Shown in pieces: positions 20,208-31,366 of a stretch of 64,000 bases of DNA. The DNA comes from Uliginosibacterium gangwonense. GTDB taxonomy: Bacteria; Pseudomonadota; Gammaproteobacteria; Burkholderiales; Rhodocyclaceae. Where the stretch lies: contig SBBQ01000019.1 of the NCBI GenBank assembly GCA_005239635.1, positions 1 to 64,000 on the forward strand, written 5' to 3'. Numbering within the stretch: the stretch's first letter is position 1; each line of letters opens with the position of its first letter. The notes beneath the pieces are model-generated. The model searched no databases. It was not told where the DNA came from and worked only from the letters and a program-made list of their open reading frames with translations. The position numbers and the translations under genes are program-made.

Positions 20208-20479
20208 TGCTGCGCCTCAATATCCTCCTTCTTGTTGTGTTGGTTACTGTCGCGATGGGGGTCGTGTCGGTTCAGCATAAATCGCGTCGTGTGCATGCCG
20301 AGCTTGAGCGCCAACAAGATAAAGAGCGTGCGCTTGAAGTTGAGTACAGCCGCCTTCAGCTAGAGCAAAGTACGCTTGGTGCGCATGCGCGTGTGGATGA
20401 GTTGGCGCGTCAAAAGCTTGCAATGCAAGCGCCTTCTGAAAATTTTGTGATCACAGTTGATCAGGGACGGCAGCCATGA
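20207..20479 (+). CDS. ftsL: Cell division protein FtsL
   Basis: A 90-residue bitopic membrane protein. The N-terminal helix NILLLVVLVTVAMGVVSVQ is followed by a periplasmic coiled coil rich in Glu, Arg and Gln, the standard FtsL layout. It joins FtsB and FtsQ in the divisome and activates FtsWI. TGATG overlap with rsmH and ATGA overlap with ftsI indicate tight translational coupling. Confidence 0.93.
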   Translation: MLRLNILLLVVLVTVAMGVVSVQHKSRRVHAELERQQDKERALEVEYSRLQLEQSTLGAHARVDELARQKLAMQAPSENFVITVDQGRQP

Positions 20480-22218
20480 AAGCTAAGCCGCTGATCCCGC
20501 ATAAGCTGCCGGTATTCCGCGCCCGTTTGGTGTTGGGTATGTTGCTGCTGGGCTTTGGCGCACTGCTGGGCCGTGCTGCATGGTTGCAGACAATTGATAA
20601 AGAATTTCTGCTGAACCAAGGCCGAGTCCGCTACGAGCGTGTGGTGAGTATTCCGGCGTATCGAGGTCGAATTCTTGATCGCCACGGCGAAGTTTTGGCT
20701 GTGAGCATGCCGGTTAAAGGCATTGTGGCCGACCCGAATGAAGCGGATCTCGCTCCCGGGCAGGTGCGTATGTTGGCTCGACTGCTGGACATGAGTGTGG
20801 ACGAGCTGGCGGATAAGCTCGATAGCGAACGGGATTATGTGTCGCTCAAACGCTATGTGCCTAAAGAAAAAGTTGAGCAGATTGTGGCGATGAAGTTGCC
20901 GGGCATTCGCACCGAAAATAATTACCGTCGCTTTTATCCGGATGGCGAAGTGGCGGCCCATGTGTTGGGCTTTACCGGCCTAGAGGACAATGGCTTGGAA
21001 GGCGTGGAGCTTGCCTTTGAAGAGCAGCTAGCGGGTCGTCCAGGGCAGCGCCGTGTTATCAAAGACAATCGCCGACAGATTGTTGAAGATATTGGCGGGC
21101 TTGTGCCACCACGCGAAGGTCGAGACGTTACGTTGTCGATTGATAGCAAGATTCAATTTCTTGCTTTTAGCGCACTCAAGCAGGCGGTGACGGACCACAA
21201 GGCTAAGGGCGGCAGCATTGTTGTGTTGGATGCGCAAACTGGCGAAGTGCTGGGCTTGGCTAGTTACCCATCATACAACCCAAACGATCGTAGCCGTTTG
21301 CAGCCCAGCCAAGTTCGAAATCGTGCGCTGACCGACGCATTCGAACCGGGTTCTACGATGAAGCCTTTTTCGGTGTCGATGGCGTTGGATCGGCATCAAG
21401 TTCGACCCGATACGGCGATTGATACGGCGCCCGGCTGTATTGTGATTGGCCGCGCGCGCATTTGCGATTCGCATGCCCATGGAGTGTTGTCTGTAGCGCA
21501 GGTGATTCAAAAATCATCCAACGTTGGCACGGTGAAGATGGCACTTAATCTTCCACCGGAAAAGATGTGGGCTTCGCTTGATGATCTGGGTTTCGGTAGT
21601 CAAACGCGGTTGGGCTTTCCGGGTGAAACGGCAGGTGTGTTGCGCCCTTATAAAAATTGGCGTGAAGTGAATCAAGCTACCATGTCGTATGGACATGGCA
21701 TCTCGGTCAGTTTGATGCAGTTGGCACATGCCTATCTGGCATTTTCAAAAGACGGCGAGATTATTCCAGTATCGCTGACGCCTCTTGATCGCGCCCCTGA
21801 GAGTGGCCGTCGCGTGTTTGCGGTGGAGACAGCCCGAAACATGCGAAACATGATGGCGACTGTTGTTGAAGAAGGTGGAACAGCGCCATTGGGTCGCGTG
21901 TCAGGGTATCGCGTGGGCGGTAAAACTGGCACCGCTCACAAGCTTGAACATGGTCAATATGTTGATAAATATGTCGCCAGTTTTGTGGGCTTAGCCCCCA
22001 TTGCCAATCCACGCTTAATTGTTGCTGTCATGGTGGATGAGCCGGGTACCAAGGCGTATTACGGCGGTGAAGTTGCTGCGCCCGTATTCTCTAAAGTGAT
22101 GGCCGGTAGCCTGCGTGCAATGGGCGTGCAGCAAGATATGCCGCTGACACGCATGCAAATGGTATCGCTTGAAAAGCAAAGCGGCCTACTGCCTATAGCG
22201 TATGAGGAGGCGCAATGA
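20476..22218 (+). CDS. ftsI: Septal peptidoglycan transpeptidase (PBP3)
   Basis: A 580-residue class B penicillin-binding protein. One N-terminal membrane helix (LVLGMLLLGFGALLGRAAWL) precedes the pedestal domain. Transpeptidase motifs: SxxK in EPGSTMKPF with the active Ser near residue 293, SxN in QKSSNVG, and KTG in GGKTGTAHK near 483. It crosslinks septal peptidoglycan with its partner FtsW, encoded downstream. Normal length. Four-base overlaps on both sides. Confidence 0.97.
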   Translation: MKAKPLIPHKLPVFRARLVLGMLLLGFGALLGRAAWLQTIDKEFLLNQGRVRYERVVSIPAYRGRILDRHGEVLAVSMPVKGIVADPNEADLAPGQVRMLARLLDMSVDELADKLDSERDYVSLKRYVPKEKVEQIVAMKLPGIRTENNYRRFYPDGEVAAHVLGFTGLEDNGLEGVELAFEEQLAGRPGQRRVIKDNRRQIVEDIGGLVPPREGRDVTLSIDSKIQFLAFSALKQAVTDHKAKGGSIVVLDAQTGEVLGLASYPSYNPNDRSRLQPSQVRNRALTDAFEPGSTMKPFSVSMALDRHQVRPDTAIDTAPGCIVIGRARICDSHAHGVLSVAQVIQKSSNVGTVKMALNLPPEKMWASLDDLGFGSQTRLGFPGETAGVLRPYKNWREVNQATMSYGHGISVSLMQLAHAYLAFSKDGEIIPVSLTPLDRAPESGRRVFAVETARNMRNMMATVVEEGGTAPLGRVSGYRVGGKTGTAHKLEHGQYVDKYVASFVGLAPIANPRLIVAVMVDEPGTKAYYGGEVAAPVFSKVMAGSLRAMGVQQDMPLTRMQMVSLEKQSGLLPIAYEEAQ

Positions 22219-23744
22219 GCACCTCGTGCACGGCCGCAAACATACGTCAGTCGTCGTTGGCGATTCACCATCAGCGCGCGCGCGCGCAGGCTGCGCAAGT
22301 GCTGGCACAATTGCGCGCACAAGGTGTTAGCGCCAAATCGGTTCAATCGGATTCGCGCTTAGTTGAGGCGGGAGACCTATTTGTAGCAATCCCCGGGCGG
22401 CATTATGACCCTCGTAAAGATTTAGCCAGCATCGTACAAAAAGGCGCAGCCGCTATTGTGTATGAGGCGGGTGAAATCGCATTGCCAAATGTTCCCGCGG
22501 TGCCTGTTGAGAATCTGCATGCTGTCAGCGGCTTTATTGCGGATGAAGTGTACCAACATCCATCTGCACACATGTTCACCGCAGGCATTACCGGCACTAA
22601 TGGTAAGACTTCAGTGAGTCAGTGGATTGCTCAGGCGATGGGTGTATTGGAGCGTCGCTGTGCAGTCGTGGGTACCTTGGGTAGTGGATTGCTCGACAAC
22701 CTGCGGCCAACCCAAAACACCACACCTGAGGCCATTGCGCTTCAACGCGAATTAGCGCGATGTGTTGAAGAGGGTGCGCACGTTGCTGCGCTCGAAGTCA
22801 GTTCAATTGGCTTAGATCAGCAACGTCTAAATGGCATGCACTTTGATGTTGCAGTGCTCACCAATTTGTCGCGAGATCATCTCGACTATCACGGTGATAT
22901 GACGGACTACGCCGAAGCCAAATCGCAGCTATTTGATTGGCCTCACCTTAAAGCGGCGGTGTTAAACCTGAATGATGAATTCGGTTGCCAATTGGCAAAA
23001 AGGCTTGAGGGGCGCGGCATCACTCGCATTGGTTACTGCATTGAGCAGCCGGATGCCGATGCCCATGTGGATGTATTGCTCATTGCTAAAGAATTAGATG
23101 CCGCTAATCGTATGCACTTTAGTATCGAGATGGATGGCGTGCATATGCCGGTGCAGGCTGCTACCGTCGGTCGATTTAACGTTGCCAATTTAATGGCGGT
23201 GTGTGGCGTTATGTTGGCTGCAGATGTGCCATTTTTAGACGCTGCAGCTGTGCTATCGCGCTTGCAGCCGCCGCCGGGCCGCATGCAAATGCTGGGAGGC
23301 TTTGCAGAACCCTTAGTGTTGGTGGATTACGCACACACGCCGGATGCATTGGCAAAAGTGTTGGAAACTTTGCACGATAGTGCGGCGGCACGAGAAGGTA
23401 AAGTGTGGGTCGTGGTTGGTTGCGGTGGCGACCGTGATAAAGGTAAGCGTCCGCAAATGGCTTCAGTTGCGGCGACTTGGGCAGACCATGTGGTGCTGAC
23501 GAGCGATAACCCGCGGAGTGAATCGCCAGAAGATATTCTGGCGCAAATGCAGGTGGGTGCGCCAAATGCACTGGTGATAGTCGATCGTGCACAAGCCATT
23601 CAATATGCCGTAACACATGCAAATGATGCAGACGTGGTGTTAATTGCAGGGAAAGGGCATGAGGCTTACCAAGAAATTAAGGGTGAGCGTTTTGCCTTTT
23701 CCGATGTGCATGAAGCGCATTCGGCGTTGGAGATGCGTGTATGA
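22215..23744 (+). CDS. murE: UDP-MurNAc-tripeptide synthetase (meso-DAP-adding)
   Basis: A 509-residue Mur ligase. The ATP loop GITGTNGKTSVS lies near residue 125. Further motifs are TTPEAIALQREL, EVSSIGLDQQRL and DYAHTPDAL. DNPRSESPEDI matches the DNPR motif that selects meso-diaminopimelate. It adds the third residue to UDP-MurNAc-dipeptide in the cytoplasm. Starts with ATGA overlap to ftsI. It contains a back-to-back pair of the dispersed motif at 22985-22999. Confidence 0.97.
   Translation: MSTSCTAANIRQSSLAIHHQRARAQAAQVLAQLRAQGVSAKSVQSDSRLVEAGDLFVAIPGRHYDPRKDLASIVQKGAAAIVYEAGEIALPNVPAVPVENLHAVSGFIADEVYQHPSAHMFTAGITGTNGKTSVSQWIAQAMGVLERRCAVVGTLGSGLLDNLRPTQNTTPEAIALQRELARCVEEGAHVAALEVSSIGLDQQRLNGMHFDVAVLTNLSRDHLDYHGDMTDYAEAKSQLFDWPHLKAAVLNLNDEFGCQLAKRLEGRGITRIGYCIEQPDADAHVDVLLIAKELDAANRMHFSIEMDGVHMPVQAATVGRFNVANLMAVCGVMLAADVPFLDAAAVLSRLQPPPGRMQMLGGFAEPLVLVDYAHTPDALAKVLETLHDSAAAREGKVWVVVGCGGDRDKGKRPQMASVAATWADHVVLTSDNPRSESPEDILAQMQVGAPNALVIVDRAQAIQYAVTHANDADVVLIAGKGHEAYQEIKGERFAFSDVHEAHSALEMRV
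22985..22999. repeat. Two dispersed motifs fused into a palindrome
   Basis: TTGCCAATTGGCAA (22985-22998) is a perfect 14-bp palindrome made of the 8-base core in one orientation overlapping a full ATTGGCAAA (22991-22999) in the other. It is inside murE. Confidence 0.7.
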
Positions 23745-25189
23745 ATTCGATACATGCCGCTAACAGCCACGCCATGAATTGGCCACTCCAAGAGATCGCG
23801 CTTGCCTGTGAAGGGGCGTTGCATGGCGTCGATCAGTCGAGTGAGGTGGTGTGTGCAGACATCGGCACGGATTCACGTAATGTGCCGACGGGCAGCTTGT
23901 TTGTCGCATTGCGTGGTGAGCGATTTGATGCGCATGACTTTGTGCGTGACGTTGCGCAGTCGGGTGCGATAGCGGCAGTCGTCGACCAAAGCTGGTTTGA
24001 CGCACAAGAGCTGCCGATTACGATGCCGCTGATCGTCGTAGGCGATACACGACGTGCGCTCGGTCTATTGGCAAAGGCATGGCGAGCTCGCTTTGCGCTG
24101 CCCTTAATCGGCGTGGCCGGTAGCAATGGCAAAACGACGGTAAAGGAAATGATTGGCAGCATCCTGCGCCAGCAAGCTGAGCAAGAGGGCTTGGTCGCAG
24201 AGCAAGCCGTGCTGATCACACGTGGCAATCTGAATAACGATATTGGCGTGCCACTCACGCTGTTTCGCTTACGCGCTCAGCACCGCTTCGCCGTGGTTGA
24301 GATGGGCATGAACCACCCGGGTGAAATTGACTGGCTGGCAGAAATGGCAGCGCCCACGGTTGCGCTCGTCAATAACGCGCAGCGCGAGCACCTTGAGTTT
24401 ATGCATAGCGTGGCAGATGTGGCGCGTGAAAACGGCTGTGTCTATGCACACATCCAAGCGGGCGGCGTTGCAGTTGTTAATGCAGATGATGAGTTTGCCA
24501 ATTACTGGACTTCACTGAATCCGGGCCGCCATATCACGCGATTTGGTATGCAACAGACGGCAGACGTTTCTACGCAATGCGTTGCAGAAGGCTTGTCTTA
24601 TCGACTTGCGTTGACATCGCCCAGTGGTTCAACAGACATTCTGCTGAAAGTGCCCGGCCGTCACAATGTGAGCAATGCGCTGTGTGCGGCTGCGGCCTGT
24701 TTGTCTGCGGGTTGTTCTTTGCAATCAGTAAAACAAGGCTTGGAAAACTTTGGCGGAGTTAAGGGGCGCCAGCAAATTCGCCGAGGCTTGAATGGCTGTA
24801 CGCTCATCGACGATACCTACAACGCGAATCCTGATTCCGTGCGCGCTGCCATCGATGTGTTGGCCATGACCCCCGGACGCAAAATTTTAGTGCTGGGCGA
24901 CATGGGTGAAGTGGGCGAGCGCGCCGGCGAATTTCACTCTGAGGTGGGTGGCTTTGCCAAAAGCGATGGGATTGATGCGCTGTACACGCTGGGCGAACAC
25001 AGCGCACTCGCCGTGCACGATTTCGGTGAAGGCGCTGTGCACTTCACCTCAGTTGAGTCGCTGATTGAAACGCTCAAACAACAACTATCACCTACAACGA
25101 CCGTATTGGTAAAAGGCTCGCGCTTCATGAAGATGGAGCGGGTGTCTAACGCCATTACAGAACCGGAGAACTCAATCCATGCTGCTTGA
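23741..25189 (+). CDS. murF: UDP-MurNAc-tripeptide D-alanyl-D-alanine ligase
   Basis: A 482-residue Mur ligase. The ATP loop is [29 protein letters not shown] and [13 protein letters not shown] are MurF-specific. [19 protein letters not shown] and [10 protein letters not shown] lie in the C-terminal domain. It adds D-Ala-D-Ala to complete the pentapeptide precursor. ATGA overlap with murE; its last 11 bp overlap mraY. Confidence 0.97.
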   Translation: MNSIHAANSHAMNWPLQEIALACEGALHGVDQSSEVVCADIGTDSRNVPTGSLFVALRGERFDAHDFVRDVAQSGAIAAVVDQSWFDAQELPITMPLIVVGDTRRALGLLAKAWRARFALPLIGVAGSNGKTTVKEMIGSILRQQAEQEGLVAEQAVLITRGNLNNDIGVPLTLFRLRAQHRFAVVEMGMNHPGEIDWLAEMAAPTVALVNNAQREHLEFMHSVADVARENGCVYAHIQAGGVAVVNADDEFANYWTSLNPGRHITRFGMQQTADVSTQCVAEGLSYRLALTSPSGSTDILLKVPGRHNVSNALCAAAACLSAGCSLQSVKQGLENFGGVKGRQQIRRGLNGCTLIDDTYNANPDSVRAAIDVLAMTPGRKILVLGDMGEVGERAGEFHSEVGGFAKSDGIDALYTLGEHSALAVHDFGEGAVHFTSVESLIETLKQQLSPTTTVLVKGSRFMKMERVSNAITEPENSIHAA

Positions 25190-26267
25190 ATTGGCGCACT
25201 GGTTGGCGCAAGACATTCGCGCCTTCAATGTATTTAACTACATCACCTTCCGCGCCGTGGTGGCCATGATGACAGCGTTGGCCATTTGCTGGGTGTTTGG
25301 TCCAATGGTGATTCGCAAGCTGACGCAATACAAAATTGGTCAGGCCGTGCGTGATGATGGCCCAAAGTCACACCTCACCAAGGCAGGTACGCCAACCATG
25401 GGTGGTGCGCTCATTCTGATTGCTGTTGGCATCACCACCTTGTTGTGGGCGGATCTGCGTAATCGTTATGTGTGGGTGGTGTTGCTGGTGACGCTGGGGT
25501 TTGGCGCAGTCGGTTGGGTAGATGACTGGCGCAAAGTGGTGTATCGCGACCCACGTGGATTGGCTAGCCGTTGGAAATATTTGTGGACCTCTCTCATTGC
25601 TTTGGCTGCAGCAGTTTATTTGGGGTTGACGGCCTCTGTGCCTGCTCAGCTCGAACTTATTGTTCCCTTCTTTAAGTCGGTTGCCTATCCGCTTGGTGTG
25701 GCGGGCTTTGTGGTGCTGACCTATTTCGTGATTACCGGCACAAGTCACGCGGTGAATTTAACCGATGGGTTAGATGGCCTCGCCATCATGCCTGCGGTGA
25801 TGGTGAGCGGTGCATTGGGTATCTTTGCTTATGCTGCGGGCCACGCTGTGTTTTCTAAGTACCTTGGCGTGCCGTATGTGCAAGGTGCGGGCGAGTTGGC
25901 AGTGTTTTGCGGCGCACTGTGCGGTGCCGGTTTGGGCTTTTTGTGGTTCAACGCTTACCCGGCTGAAGTGTTTATGGGTGATGTTGGCGCATTGGCTATT
26001 GGTGCCGCGCTCGGTACGGTGGCGGTTGTGGTGCGGCAAGAAATTGTGCTGTTCATCATGGGTGGTTTGTTTGTAGCAGAAACGCTGTCAGTCATGGTGC
26101 AGGTGCTTTACTTTAAATACTCCGGCGGTAAACGTATTTTTCGCATGGCGCCGTTGCACCATCACTATGAACTGAGTGGCTGGAAAGAAACACAAGTGGT
26201 CGTTCGCTTCTGGATTATCACCATGATGTTGGTGCTATTTGGTTTATCTACGCTCAAGCTGAGATGA
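25179..26267 (+). CDS. mraY: Phospho-MurNAc-pentapeptide translocase
   Basis: A 362-residue polytopic membrane enzyme with about ten helices. Family motifs: KAGTPTMGG near the N-terminus, [10 protein letters not shown] (the Asp pair), [19 protein letters not shown] and the MAPLHHHYE histidine cluster near the C-terminus. It transfers phospho-MurNAc-pentapeptide to undecaprenyl phosphate, giving lipid I. It starts 11 bp inside murF. Confidence 0.98.
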   Translation: MLLELAHWLAQDIRAFNVFNYITFRAVVAMMTALAICWVFGPMVIRKLTQYKIGQAVRDDGPKSHLTKAGTPTMGGALILIAVGITTLLWADLRNRYVWVVLLVTLGFGAVGWVDDWRKVVYRDPRGLASRWKYLWTSLIALAAAVYLGLTASVPAQLELIVPFFKSVAYPLGVAGFVVLTYFVITGTSHAVNLTDGLDGLAIMPAVMVSGALGIFAYAAGHAVFSKYLGVPYVQGAGELAVFCGALCGAGLGFLWFNAYPAEVFMGDVGALAIGAALGTVAVVVRQEIVLFIMGGLFVAETLSVMVQVLYFKYSGGKRIFRMAPLHHHYELSGWKETQVVVRFWIITMMLVLFGLSTLKLR

Positions 26268-26268
26268 G

Positions 26269-27663
26269 ATGCTGAATCTTCAGAACAAACATGTTCTCGT
26301 CATGGGCCTGGGTGAGTCTGGGCTTGCGATGGCACAGTGGTGCGTGCGCCAGGGTGCGCGTGTGCGCGCCGCCGATTCGCGCAGTAGTCCACCGGGCGCA
26401 GCACAGCTCGCGGACGTGGCCAATGTTGAAGTGGTGTGTGGTCCATTTTCTCCTGCGCTATTGGAAGGCATCGAACTCACGGCGCTGTCGCCTGGCTTGG
26501 CGATGTATGAGCCAGTGGTGATGCAAGGTATGCGCCAAGGTATACCTGTGGTGGGCGAAATCGAGTTGTTCGCGCAGGGCTTGCAAGCTATTGGTTGGCG
26601 CGATCGCTGCAAGATTATTGCGCTCACAGGTACCAATGGTAAAACCACCACGACCTCGATGGCGGGTGCAATTTGCCGTGCTGCGGGTTTGGATACTGAA
26701 GTGGCTGGGAATATTTCTCCTGCAGCCTTAACGGTGTTGATACGACGGCTCGAACAAAACAAATGTCCCGACGTGTGGGTACTTGAGTTGTCTAGCTTTC
26801 AACTCGAAACCACACAGTCGCTGCAACCACAAGCTGCAGCGGTGCTGAATGTGAGTGACGATCATCTCGATCGCTATGACGACCTAAATGATTATGCGCA
26901 AGCCAAAATGCGCATTTTCTTGGGCGCAGAAACACAAGTGCTAAACCAAGCGGATTCATTGGTAATGGCCATGCGCGATTCACGCATTCCGCAACGCCTG
27001 TTCAGTATCGAAACGCCAGAAGATGACACCTGCTATGGCGTGCGCATCGTAGAGGGTAAGCCTTGGTTGGCGCGAGGCGTTACGCCGCTGCTGGAGATTG
27101 AATCTATGCAGGTTGCCGGCTTGCACAATGTGGAGAATGCGCTCGCCGCGGCTGCGATGTGTCAAGCCATTGGCGTGAGCGATGAGCATGTAGCCAAAGC
27201 ATTGCAATCGTTTAAAGGTTTGCCACACCGCGTTGAGAAAGTTGGGCACATCAAAGGTGTGGATGTCTATGACGATTCCAAAGGCACTAATGTTGGCGCA
27301 ACGGTTGCGGCATTGAACGGTTTACGACGTCAGGTTGTGCTCATCGCCGGTGGTGATGGCAAGGGACAGGATTTCACGCCCTTGTTAGAACCCGTGGCGC
27401 GGTACGCGCGTTATGTTGCACTGATTGGGCGCGATGCCGAGTTGATTGAGTCAGTCATTAAAGACTGTCGTGTGCCACTAGAAAAATTCGATACGCTTGA
27501 AGCGGCAACGCGCGCGGCCTTTGCGCGTGCGCGTGCGGGCGATGCCATTTTGTTATCGCCCGCCTGTGCCAGTCTCGATATGTTCAAAAACTACGCACAT
27601 CGCGCCGAGGTGTTTGTTGCCGAGATGCGTGTGATTGCTGCTGAGCAAGGGGTTGAGCTGTGA
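26269..27663 (+). CDS. murD: UDP-MurNAc-L-alanine D-glutamate ligase
   Basis: A 464-residue Mur ligase. [14 protein letters not shown] opens the N-terminal Rossmann-like domain. The ATP loop is [24 protein letters not shown] and [13 protein letters not shown] follow. It adds D-glutamate to UDP-MurNAc-L-Ala. Starts one base after the mraY stop; its stop overlaps the GTG start of ftsW. No 9-mer copies were seen in this gene. Confidence 0.97.
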   Translation: MLNLQNKHVLVMGLGESGLAMAQWCVRQGARVRAADSRSSPPGAAQLADVANVEVVCGPFSPALLEGIELTALSPGLAMYEPVVMQGMRQGIPVVGEIELFAQGLQAIGWRDRCKIIALTGTNGKTTTTSMAGAICRAAGLDTEVAGNISPAALTVLIRRLEQNKCPDVWVLELSSFQLETTQSLQPQAAAVLNVSDDHLDRYDDLNDYAQAKMRIFLGAETQVLNQADSLVMAMRDSRIPQRLFSIETPEDDTCYGVRIVEGKPWLARGVTPLLEIESMQVAGLHNVENALAAAAMCQAIGVSDEHVAKALQSFKGLPHRVEKVGHIKGVDVYDDSKGTNVGATVAALNGLRRQVVLIAGGDGKGQDFTPLLEPVARYARYVALIGRDAELIESVIKDCRVPLEKFDTLEAATRAAFARARAGDAILLSPACASLDMFKNYAHRAEVFVAEMRVIAAEQGVEL

Positions 27664-28841
27664 GCAGTAGCGTCGGCATCGGAACCTATCGGCGATATCG
27701 CGCACAGTCAGCGCAGGTGAATGAGCTTGATCCTTTGCTCATTTGGCCAGCAGTGTTGCTGCTGCTGATTAGTTTGGTAATGGTGTTTTCAGCCTCCATC
27801 GCGGTGGCGGAAGCCGGTAAATACTCCGCGTATGACCCGTATTTCTTTGTACGTCGGCAAGCCATGTTTTTGGGCGCTGGCGTGGTCGTCAGCGCCATTC
27901 TGTTCCAAGTTGAAATGGAAACTTGGCAGCGAATATCGCACTGGTTGTTTGTGCTGGGGGTCGTTTTGCTGATTGCAGTGTTAATTCCACATGTCGGGCG
28001 CGAAGTAAATGGTGCGCGACGTTGGATTCCCATGCCCTTTGCCAATCTGCAACCCTCAGAGCTGATGAAGTTGTTTGTTGTGCTGTATGGCGCAGCGTAT
28101 GCGGTGCGCAAGTTGGCTTACATGGAATCGTTCAGGCATGCGTTTTTGCCCATGGCAGGGGTGATCGCGGTTGTCGGTTCATTGCTTTTGTTAGAGCCGG
28201 ACTTCGGCGCCTTTGTTGTGATTGTGGCAATTGGGTTTGGTATTCTATTTTTGGGCGGTATTAACGGGCGTTTGTTCTTCTCGCTCGGGGGCGTATTGAT
28301 TGGTGCGTTCGCACTCATCATCTGGTTGTCGCCCTATCGCCGCGCCCGCATCTTGGCTTACTTAGACCCTTGGCAAGACCCGCTTGGCAAAGGCTATCAA
28401 TTATCACATTCACTGATTGCATTTGGTCGAGGCGAACTCTTTGGCACGGGCTTAGGCACCAGCGTAGAGAAACTCCATTATTTGCCAGAGGCGCACACAG
28501 ACTTTTTACTTGCCGTGATTGGTGAAGAGCTGGGCTTGATGGGTGTGGCGGTGGTTATTGGTTTGTTTGCACTCATCGTGCATCGTGCTTTTGTGATTGG
28601 CAAACAAGCGATGCTGCTAGATCGTCTTTATGCGTCGTTGGTAGCACAAGGTATTGGTATCTGGATTGGCTTTCAAGCGTTTATCAATATGGGTGTTAAT
28701 GTCGGCTTGCTGCCCACAAAGGGGCTGACATTGCCGCTCATGAGTTTTGGCGGTTCTGGCATTTTGGCGAACTGCATTGCGCTTGCCATTTTGTTGCGAG
28801 TGGATTGGGAAAATCGCCAACTGATGCGAGGTCAGTCATGA
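27660..28841 (+). CDS. ftsW: Septal peptidoglycan glycosyltransferase FtsW
   Basis: A 393-residue SEDS-family membrane protein with about ten helices. Family motifs include [12 protein letters not shown], with the catalytic-type Asp region, [40 protein letters not shown] and [12 protein letters not shown]. It polymerises lipid II at the septum with FtsI. The start is GTG 27660, overlapping the murD stop as GTGA. It ends in an ATGA overlap with murG. Confidence 0.97.
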   Translation: MSSSVGIGTYRRYRAQSAQVNELDPLLIWPAVLLLLISLVMVFSASIAVAEAGKYSAYDPYFFVRRQAMFLGAGVVVSAILFQVEMETWQRISHWLFVLGVVLLIAVLIPHVGREVNGARRWIPMPFANLQPSELMKLFVVLYGAAYAVRKLAYMESFRHAFLPMAGVIAVVGSLLLLEPDFGAFVVIVAIGFGILFLGGINGRLFFSLGGVLIGAFALIIWLSPYRRARILAYLDPWQDPLGKGYQLSHSLIAFGRGELFGTGLGTSVEKLHYLPEAHTDFLLAVIGEELGLMGVAVVIGLFALIVHRAFVIGKQAMLLDRLYASLVAQGIGIWIGFQAFINMGVNVGLLPTKGLTLPLMSFGGSGILANCIALAILLRVDWENRQLMRGQS

Positions 28842-29935
28842 ATCGCACTGCGCTCATCATGGCGGGCGGTACCGGTGGGCATATTTACCCGGGCCTTGCC
28901 GTTGCCGAATGCCTGCGTAGCCGTGGCTGGGATGTGGTGTGGCTCGGTAACGCATCGGGCATGGAAGCGCGCATTGTTCCACAACAGGGTTACCCCTGTG
29001 AGTGGATTCAGTTCGGCGCATTGCGTGGCAAAGGTGTGCTGACCAAGTTGTTACTGCCCTTCAGTTTGCTAAAGGGTTTTGCACAAGCATGGCGAGTGTT
29101 GCGCCGGGTGAAGCCCGATGTGGTACTTGGCTTGGGCGGATACGTCACATTCCCCGGTGGCATGATGGCTGTGCTGCAAGGCGTGCCGCTTGTGTTGCAC
29201 GAACAAAACTCCGTCGCGGGTTTGGCCAATCGTGTATTGGCAAAAGTGGCAGACAAAGTGCTGGGAGGTTTCCCCAATGCATTGCCAAATGCGGAGTGGG
29301 TGGGTAACCCGGTGCGCGAAGAAATTGCGGCGCTACCGGTGCCCGAACAAAGGTTTGCAGCGCGCACAGGCCCATTAAATGTGTTGGTGGTGGGTGGCTC
29401 ACTTGGTGCCGCTGCGCTCAATGATGTCATGCCGAAGGCGCTCGCCGCTTTGCCGCGTGATGAGCGGCCAAAGGTTGTGCATCAGGCTGGGCGCGACAAA
29501 ATTGTTGCCCTGCAAGCAGCTTATCGTGTGGCGGGGGTTGATGCAGAAACACTGCCCTTTATCGACAATATGGCGCAGCGATATGCCGAAGCAGATTTGG
29601 TGATCTGCCGTGCGGGGGCGCTCACTGTGGCTGAACTCGCTTGTGCCGGTGTCGCTAGCATTTTGGTGCCTTACCCGTACGCCGTGGATGATCACCAAAC
29701 GGGTAATGCCCACTTTTTGTCTACCTCGGGTGCTGCGATGTTGTTGCCGCAGCATCAACTTACGCCTGAGTATTTGCAGGGCGTGCTACGTCAGTTGCAG
29801 CGAGATCAATTAATGTGGATGGCACAGCGTGCGCGCGAAGTGGCGCAGCCTGCAGCGGCTAATAAAGTTGCTGATGTGTGTGAGGCAGTAAGCAAGGTAG
29901 TGAGTAGAGCGGCGTCGCGCACGGAGAAAACATGA
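28838..29935 (+). CDS. murG: Lipid II-forming N-acetylglucosaminyltransferase
   Basis: A 365-residue GT28 glycosyltransferase. The G loop [16 protein letters not shown] is at the N-terminus, followed by [38 protein letters not shown] and the donor-site [13 protein letters not shown]. It adds GlcNAc to lipid I on the inner face of the membrane. ATG 28838 overlaps the ftsW stop; a longer frame to 28805 would lie inside ftsW. Confidence 0.97.
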   Translation: MNRTALIMAGGTGGHIYPGLAVAECLRSRGWDVVWLGNASGMEARIVPQQGYPCEWIQFGALRGKGVLTKLLLPFSLLKGFAQAWRVLRRVKPDVVLGLGGYVTFPGGMMAVLQGVPLVLHEQNSVAGLANRVLAKVADKVLGGFPNALPNAEWVGNPVREEIAALPVPEQRFAARTGPLNVLVVGGSLGAAALNDVMPKALAALPRDERPKVVHQAGRDKIVALQAAYRVAGVDAETLPFIDNMAQRYAEADLVICRAGALTVAELACAGVASILVPYPYAVDDHQTGNAHFLSTSGAAMLLPQHQLTPEYLQGVLRQLQRDQLMWMAQRAREVAQPAAANKVADVCEAVSKVVSRAASRTEKT

Positions 29936-31323
29936 AGCACAAGATTAAACATATCCATTTCATCGGAATCGGCGGTTCCGGCATGAGCGGCATTGCAGAG
30001 GTGTTGCTCAATCAGGGTTACCGAATTACCGGTTCGGACTTGGGCGAGAGTGCAGTGACACGACGTTTGCAGCAATTGGGTGCAGGTGTATCGCTCGGCC
30101 ATTCGGCTGAGAACATTCGTGGTGCTGATGCAATTGTGGTGTCGACTGCGGTGAAAGAAGATAACCCGGAAGTGGTTGCCGCACGTGAAGCCAGCATTCC
30201 TATTGTGCCGCGCGCGATGATGTTGGCTGAGTTGATGCGCTTGAAGCAGGGTATTGCCATTGCCGGTACGCATGGCAAAACCACAACTACGTCGCTCATC
30301 GCGAGCTGTCTGGCAGAAGGTGGGTTAGATCCTACCTTTGTGATTGGTGGGCGATTAAACGCAGCTGGTGCGAATGCCAAGCTGGGTCAAGGTGAGTTTT
30401 TGGTTGCAGAGGCAGATGAGTCTGACGCTTCGTTTCTGTATTTATCTCCGGTCGTTTCTGTGGTGACCAATATTGATGCGGACCACATGGAAACCTATGG
30501 GCATGACTTCGGCCGCCTCAAACAAGCCTTTGTCGACTTTCTAAATCGCTTGCCCTTCTATGGGGTGGCGGTGTTGTGTGTGGATGACCCCAATGTGCGT
30601 GAGATTTTGCCCATGGTGTCACGTCAAATTATTCGCTACGGCTTGTCGGAAGAAGCCTCAGTACGTGCTGAAAATGTACGAGCTGAAGGTGCGCAGATGA
30701 AGTTTGACTGTGTACGCGTGAATGGCAAAACAGATCGCTTCCCCGTTACGCTCAATACCCCGGGGATGCACAATGTTCTGAATGCGCTAGCCACCATTGC
30801 AGTGGCAACCGAGGTTGGTGTGCCCGATGCCGCAATTTGCCGCGCGCTAGAAAATTTCCGTGGTGTGGGGCGCCGATTCCAGCGCTATGGCGAAGTGTCA
30901 TTGCCAAATGGTGGGCAGTTCACCTTGGTGGATGACTACGGCCATCACCCGGTTGAAATGGCGGCAACTTTGTCTGCTGCACGTGGCGCATTCCCGGGGC
31001 GTCGTTTGGTGTTGGCCTTCCAACCGCATCGCTATACCCGCACACGCGATTGCTTTGAAGATTTTGTCAAAGTGTTGTCCGGTGTGGACGGTTTGCTGTT
31101 GGCTGAAGTTTATGCGGCAGGCGAGCAACCCATCGTGGCGGCAGATGCACGTTCATTGGCGCGTGCGGTACGCGTAGCGGGCAAGGTAGAGCCCGTGTTT
31201 GTGGAAGATATTGCCAATATGCCGCAAAGCATTTTGGATTTTGCGCAGGATGGTGACGTGGTGGTCACCATGGGGGCTGGTTCAATTGGCGCGGTCCCCG
31301 GCAAATTGGTAACAACGCATTAA
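29932..31323 (+). CDS. murC: UDP-MurNAc L-alanine ligase
   Basis: A 463-residue Mur ligase. [17 protein letters not shown] binds the UDP substrate. The ATP loop is [24 protein letters not shown] and [12 protein letters not shown] follow. [12 protein letters not shown] lies in the C-terminal domain. It attaches L-alanine to UDP-MurNAc. ATGA overlap with murG. A 43-bp gap with a small hairpin separates it from ddlB. Confidence 0.97.
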   Translation: MKHKIKHIHFIGIGGSGMSGIAEVLLNQGYRITGSDLGESAVTRRLQQLGAGVSLGHSAENIRGADAIVVSTAVKEDNPEVVAAREASIPIVPRAMMLAELMRLKQGIAIAGTHGKTTTTSLIASCLAEGGLDPTFVIGGRLNAAGANAKLGQGEFLVAEADESDASFLYLSPVVSVVTNIDADHMETYGHDFGRLKQAFVDFLNRLPFYGVAVLCVDDPNVREILPMVSRQIIRYGLSEEASVRAENVRAEGAQMKFDCVRVNGKTDRFPVTLNTPGMHNVLNALATIAVATEVGVPDAAICRALENFRGVGRRFQRYGEVSLPNGGQFTLVDDYGHHPVEMAATLSAARGAFPGRRLVLAFQPHRYTRTRDCFEDFVKVLSGVDGLLLAEVYAAGEQPIVAADARSLARAVRVAGKVEPVFVEDIANMPQSILDFAQDGDVVVTMGAGSIGAVPGKLVTTH

Positions 31324-31324
31324 T

Positions 31325-31343
31325 TGCTGAAACATGTTCAGCA
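31325..31343 (+). other. Small hairpin between murC and ddlB
   Basis: TGCTGAA (31325-31331) pairs with TTCAGCA (31337-31343) around ACATG, directly after the murC stop. No U tract, so it is more likely an mRNA stability element than a terminator. Confidence 0.4.
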
Positions 31344-31366
31344 GCAAGGTTTAAGGCGAACAGGCA

